Below the pieces are notes generated by a model that saw nothing but the letters and a program-made list of their open reading frames with translations, was not told where the DNA came from and made no database searches. From NCBI GenBank assembly GCA_964581465.1, contig CAZOOP010000037.1, positions 1 to 43,000 on the forward strand: a stretch of 43,000 bases of DNA, in the 5' to 3' direction. The stretch's first letter is position 1; every line of letters begins with the position of its first letter. A program made the translations under genes and the position numbers. The DNA comes from WJMB01 sp964581465. Lineage in GTDB: Bacteria; RBG-13-66-14. Positions 42,560 through 43,000 of the stretch are shown one piece after another.

Positions 42560-43000
42560 GGCAACTCCTTGGTGGGTTGAGCTGAATCGGTTTCTCTTAC
42601 AAGGCGGCCGGGCGCCGAAGGCCTCGTCACCCAGACTTAGACCGGTTCATACTGGCAACAGCTTTTTAGTTGTTTCTCTTGGCATCAAGGAATATGTTCG
42701 GACCGAATCAGGCTGATTGGGAGCGGCTTGCCGGGCCGTCATTCACTTCCCTGAAATGCACGTTTTTTGTCCAAACAGTAGTTTAAGCATGGGATTATCA
42801 CCTGAAACTGAACAGACATAATAAAGACAATGAACGGCATTTAGAGCGGGAATGCTGACAATTATGTCAAGAATTGCTCCAGATCGATATGTAAAACGTT
42901 TGGGATCACACACGATCATGGACCAATCAGGATGCTTTTTAGGTAGTCTATCATGCCGGGATCGTTTCTTTGGTTGAATCTGAACGACCTTTCTCTGATA
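42560..43000. other. Repeat island 6 (window edge), no gene seen
   Basis: Upstream of the oxidoreductase operon. It holds reverse module E (42690-42755), the GGGATTATCAC...CTGAAACTGAACAG motif (42791-42814) and a stretch like 36870-36925 (42838-42910). The operon promoter is probably within the first 150 bp but no clear pair was found. Confidence 0.6.
42690..42755 (-). repeat. Island repeat module E, right end, reverse
   Basis: Its complement reads GACGGCCCGGCAAGCCGCTC then CCAATCAGCCTGATTCGGTC, matching 28100-28140 and 39364-39420. Confidence 0.75.

Noticed and set aside
1..43000. tRNA or rRNA genes and CRISPR arrays
   Set aside because: No T-loop/acceptor-stem combination, no rRNA-like blocks and no evenly spaced short direct repeats with unique spacers were found by eye.

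Overview
The window is a stretch of a GC-rich bacterial chromosome. The gene set points to a diderm (Gram-negative-type) bacterium: two putative lipoproteins with signal peptides, a TolB-like periplasmic beta-propeller protein, the DXP-type vitamin B6 enzyme PdxJ, a secreted subtilisin ending in a FlgD/Por-like C-terminal domain of the kind common in the FCB group and nearby candidate phyla, and a PEGA-domain Ser/Thr kinase. I cannot place it further. A candidate phylum such as Coatesbacteria is only a guess. No tRNA, rRNA, CRISPR array or intact transposase was found. Layout: 0.5-5.7 kb holds a membrane glycosyltransferase with a TPR tail, a NicO-type Ni/Co transporter, cinA and a putative lipoprotein, all on the minus strand. 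5.9-15 kb is a plus-strand run: metG; a tight operon of a degenerate ketol-acid-reductoisomerase-like protein plus two phytol/dolichol-kinase-like membrane proteins; a metallophosphoesterase; a CoA-binding protein; a membrane-anchored radical SAM/SPASM protein; and a lipoprotein. 16-22.6 kb is a minus-strand run: a decayed membrane-protein gene, a PEGA Ser/Thr kinase, folC, a TolB-like protein and pdxJ. 23-25.8 kb is the plus-strand subtilisin. 26-43 kb is mostly minus strand: pyrB fused to a PyrI-type zinc domain, an aconitase-family pair (leuC/leuD) with a small zinc-ribbon protein between them, a broken AAA+ ATPase, leucyl aminopeptidase, an HD phosphohydrolase, a short citrate-synthase/citryl-CoA-lyase-like protein, a SucD-like CoA ligase subunit, and a two-gene 2-oxoacid:ferredoxin oxidoreductase. 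The last genes together would fit an oxidative or reductive TCA segment. Two repeat systems stand out. The first is a nested palindrome of about 190 bp in four copies (3493-3677, 11727-11919, 20063-20257, 34926-35119). The inner arms are 20 bp and perfect, always exactly 43 nt apart; the outer arms are about 17-21 bp. The arm sequences differ between copies but pairing is kept (compensatory changes). Each copy lies 2-31 nt beyond a stop codon, between two genes on the same strand. The second is a set of long AT-richer intergenic islands (1-472, about 14970-16020, 27260-28500, 28890-29850, 36600-37880, 38800-39940, 42600-43000). They contain no convincing intact gene but share diverged repeat modules in different orders and orientations. 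These islands also hold or border gene remnants (16084-16713, 39419-39797), so this chromosome has unusually low coding density and signs of active decay and rearrangement. The most interesting protein-level observations are the KARI-like protein that has lost the catalytic Lys and one metal-binding Glu, its overlap with a kinase-like paralogue lacking the family's RKxxH motif, the PyrB-zinc-domain fusion without the PyrI allosteric domain, and the membrane-anchored radical SAM protein with a possible RRE-like domain.
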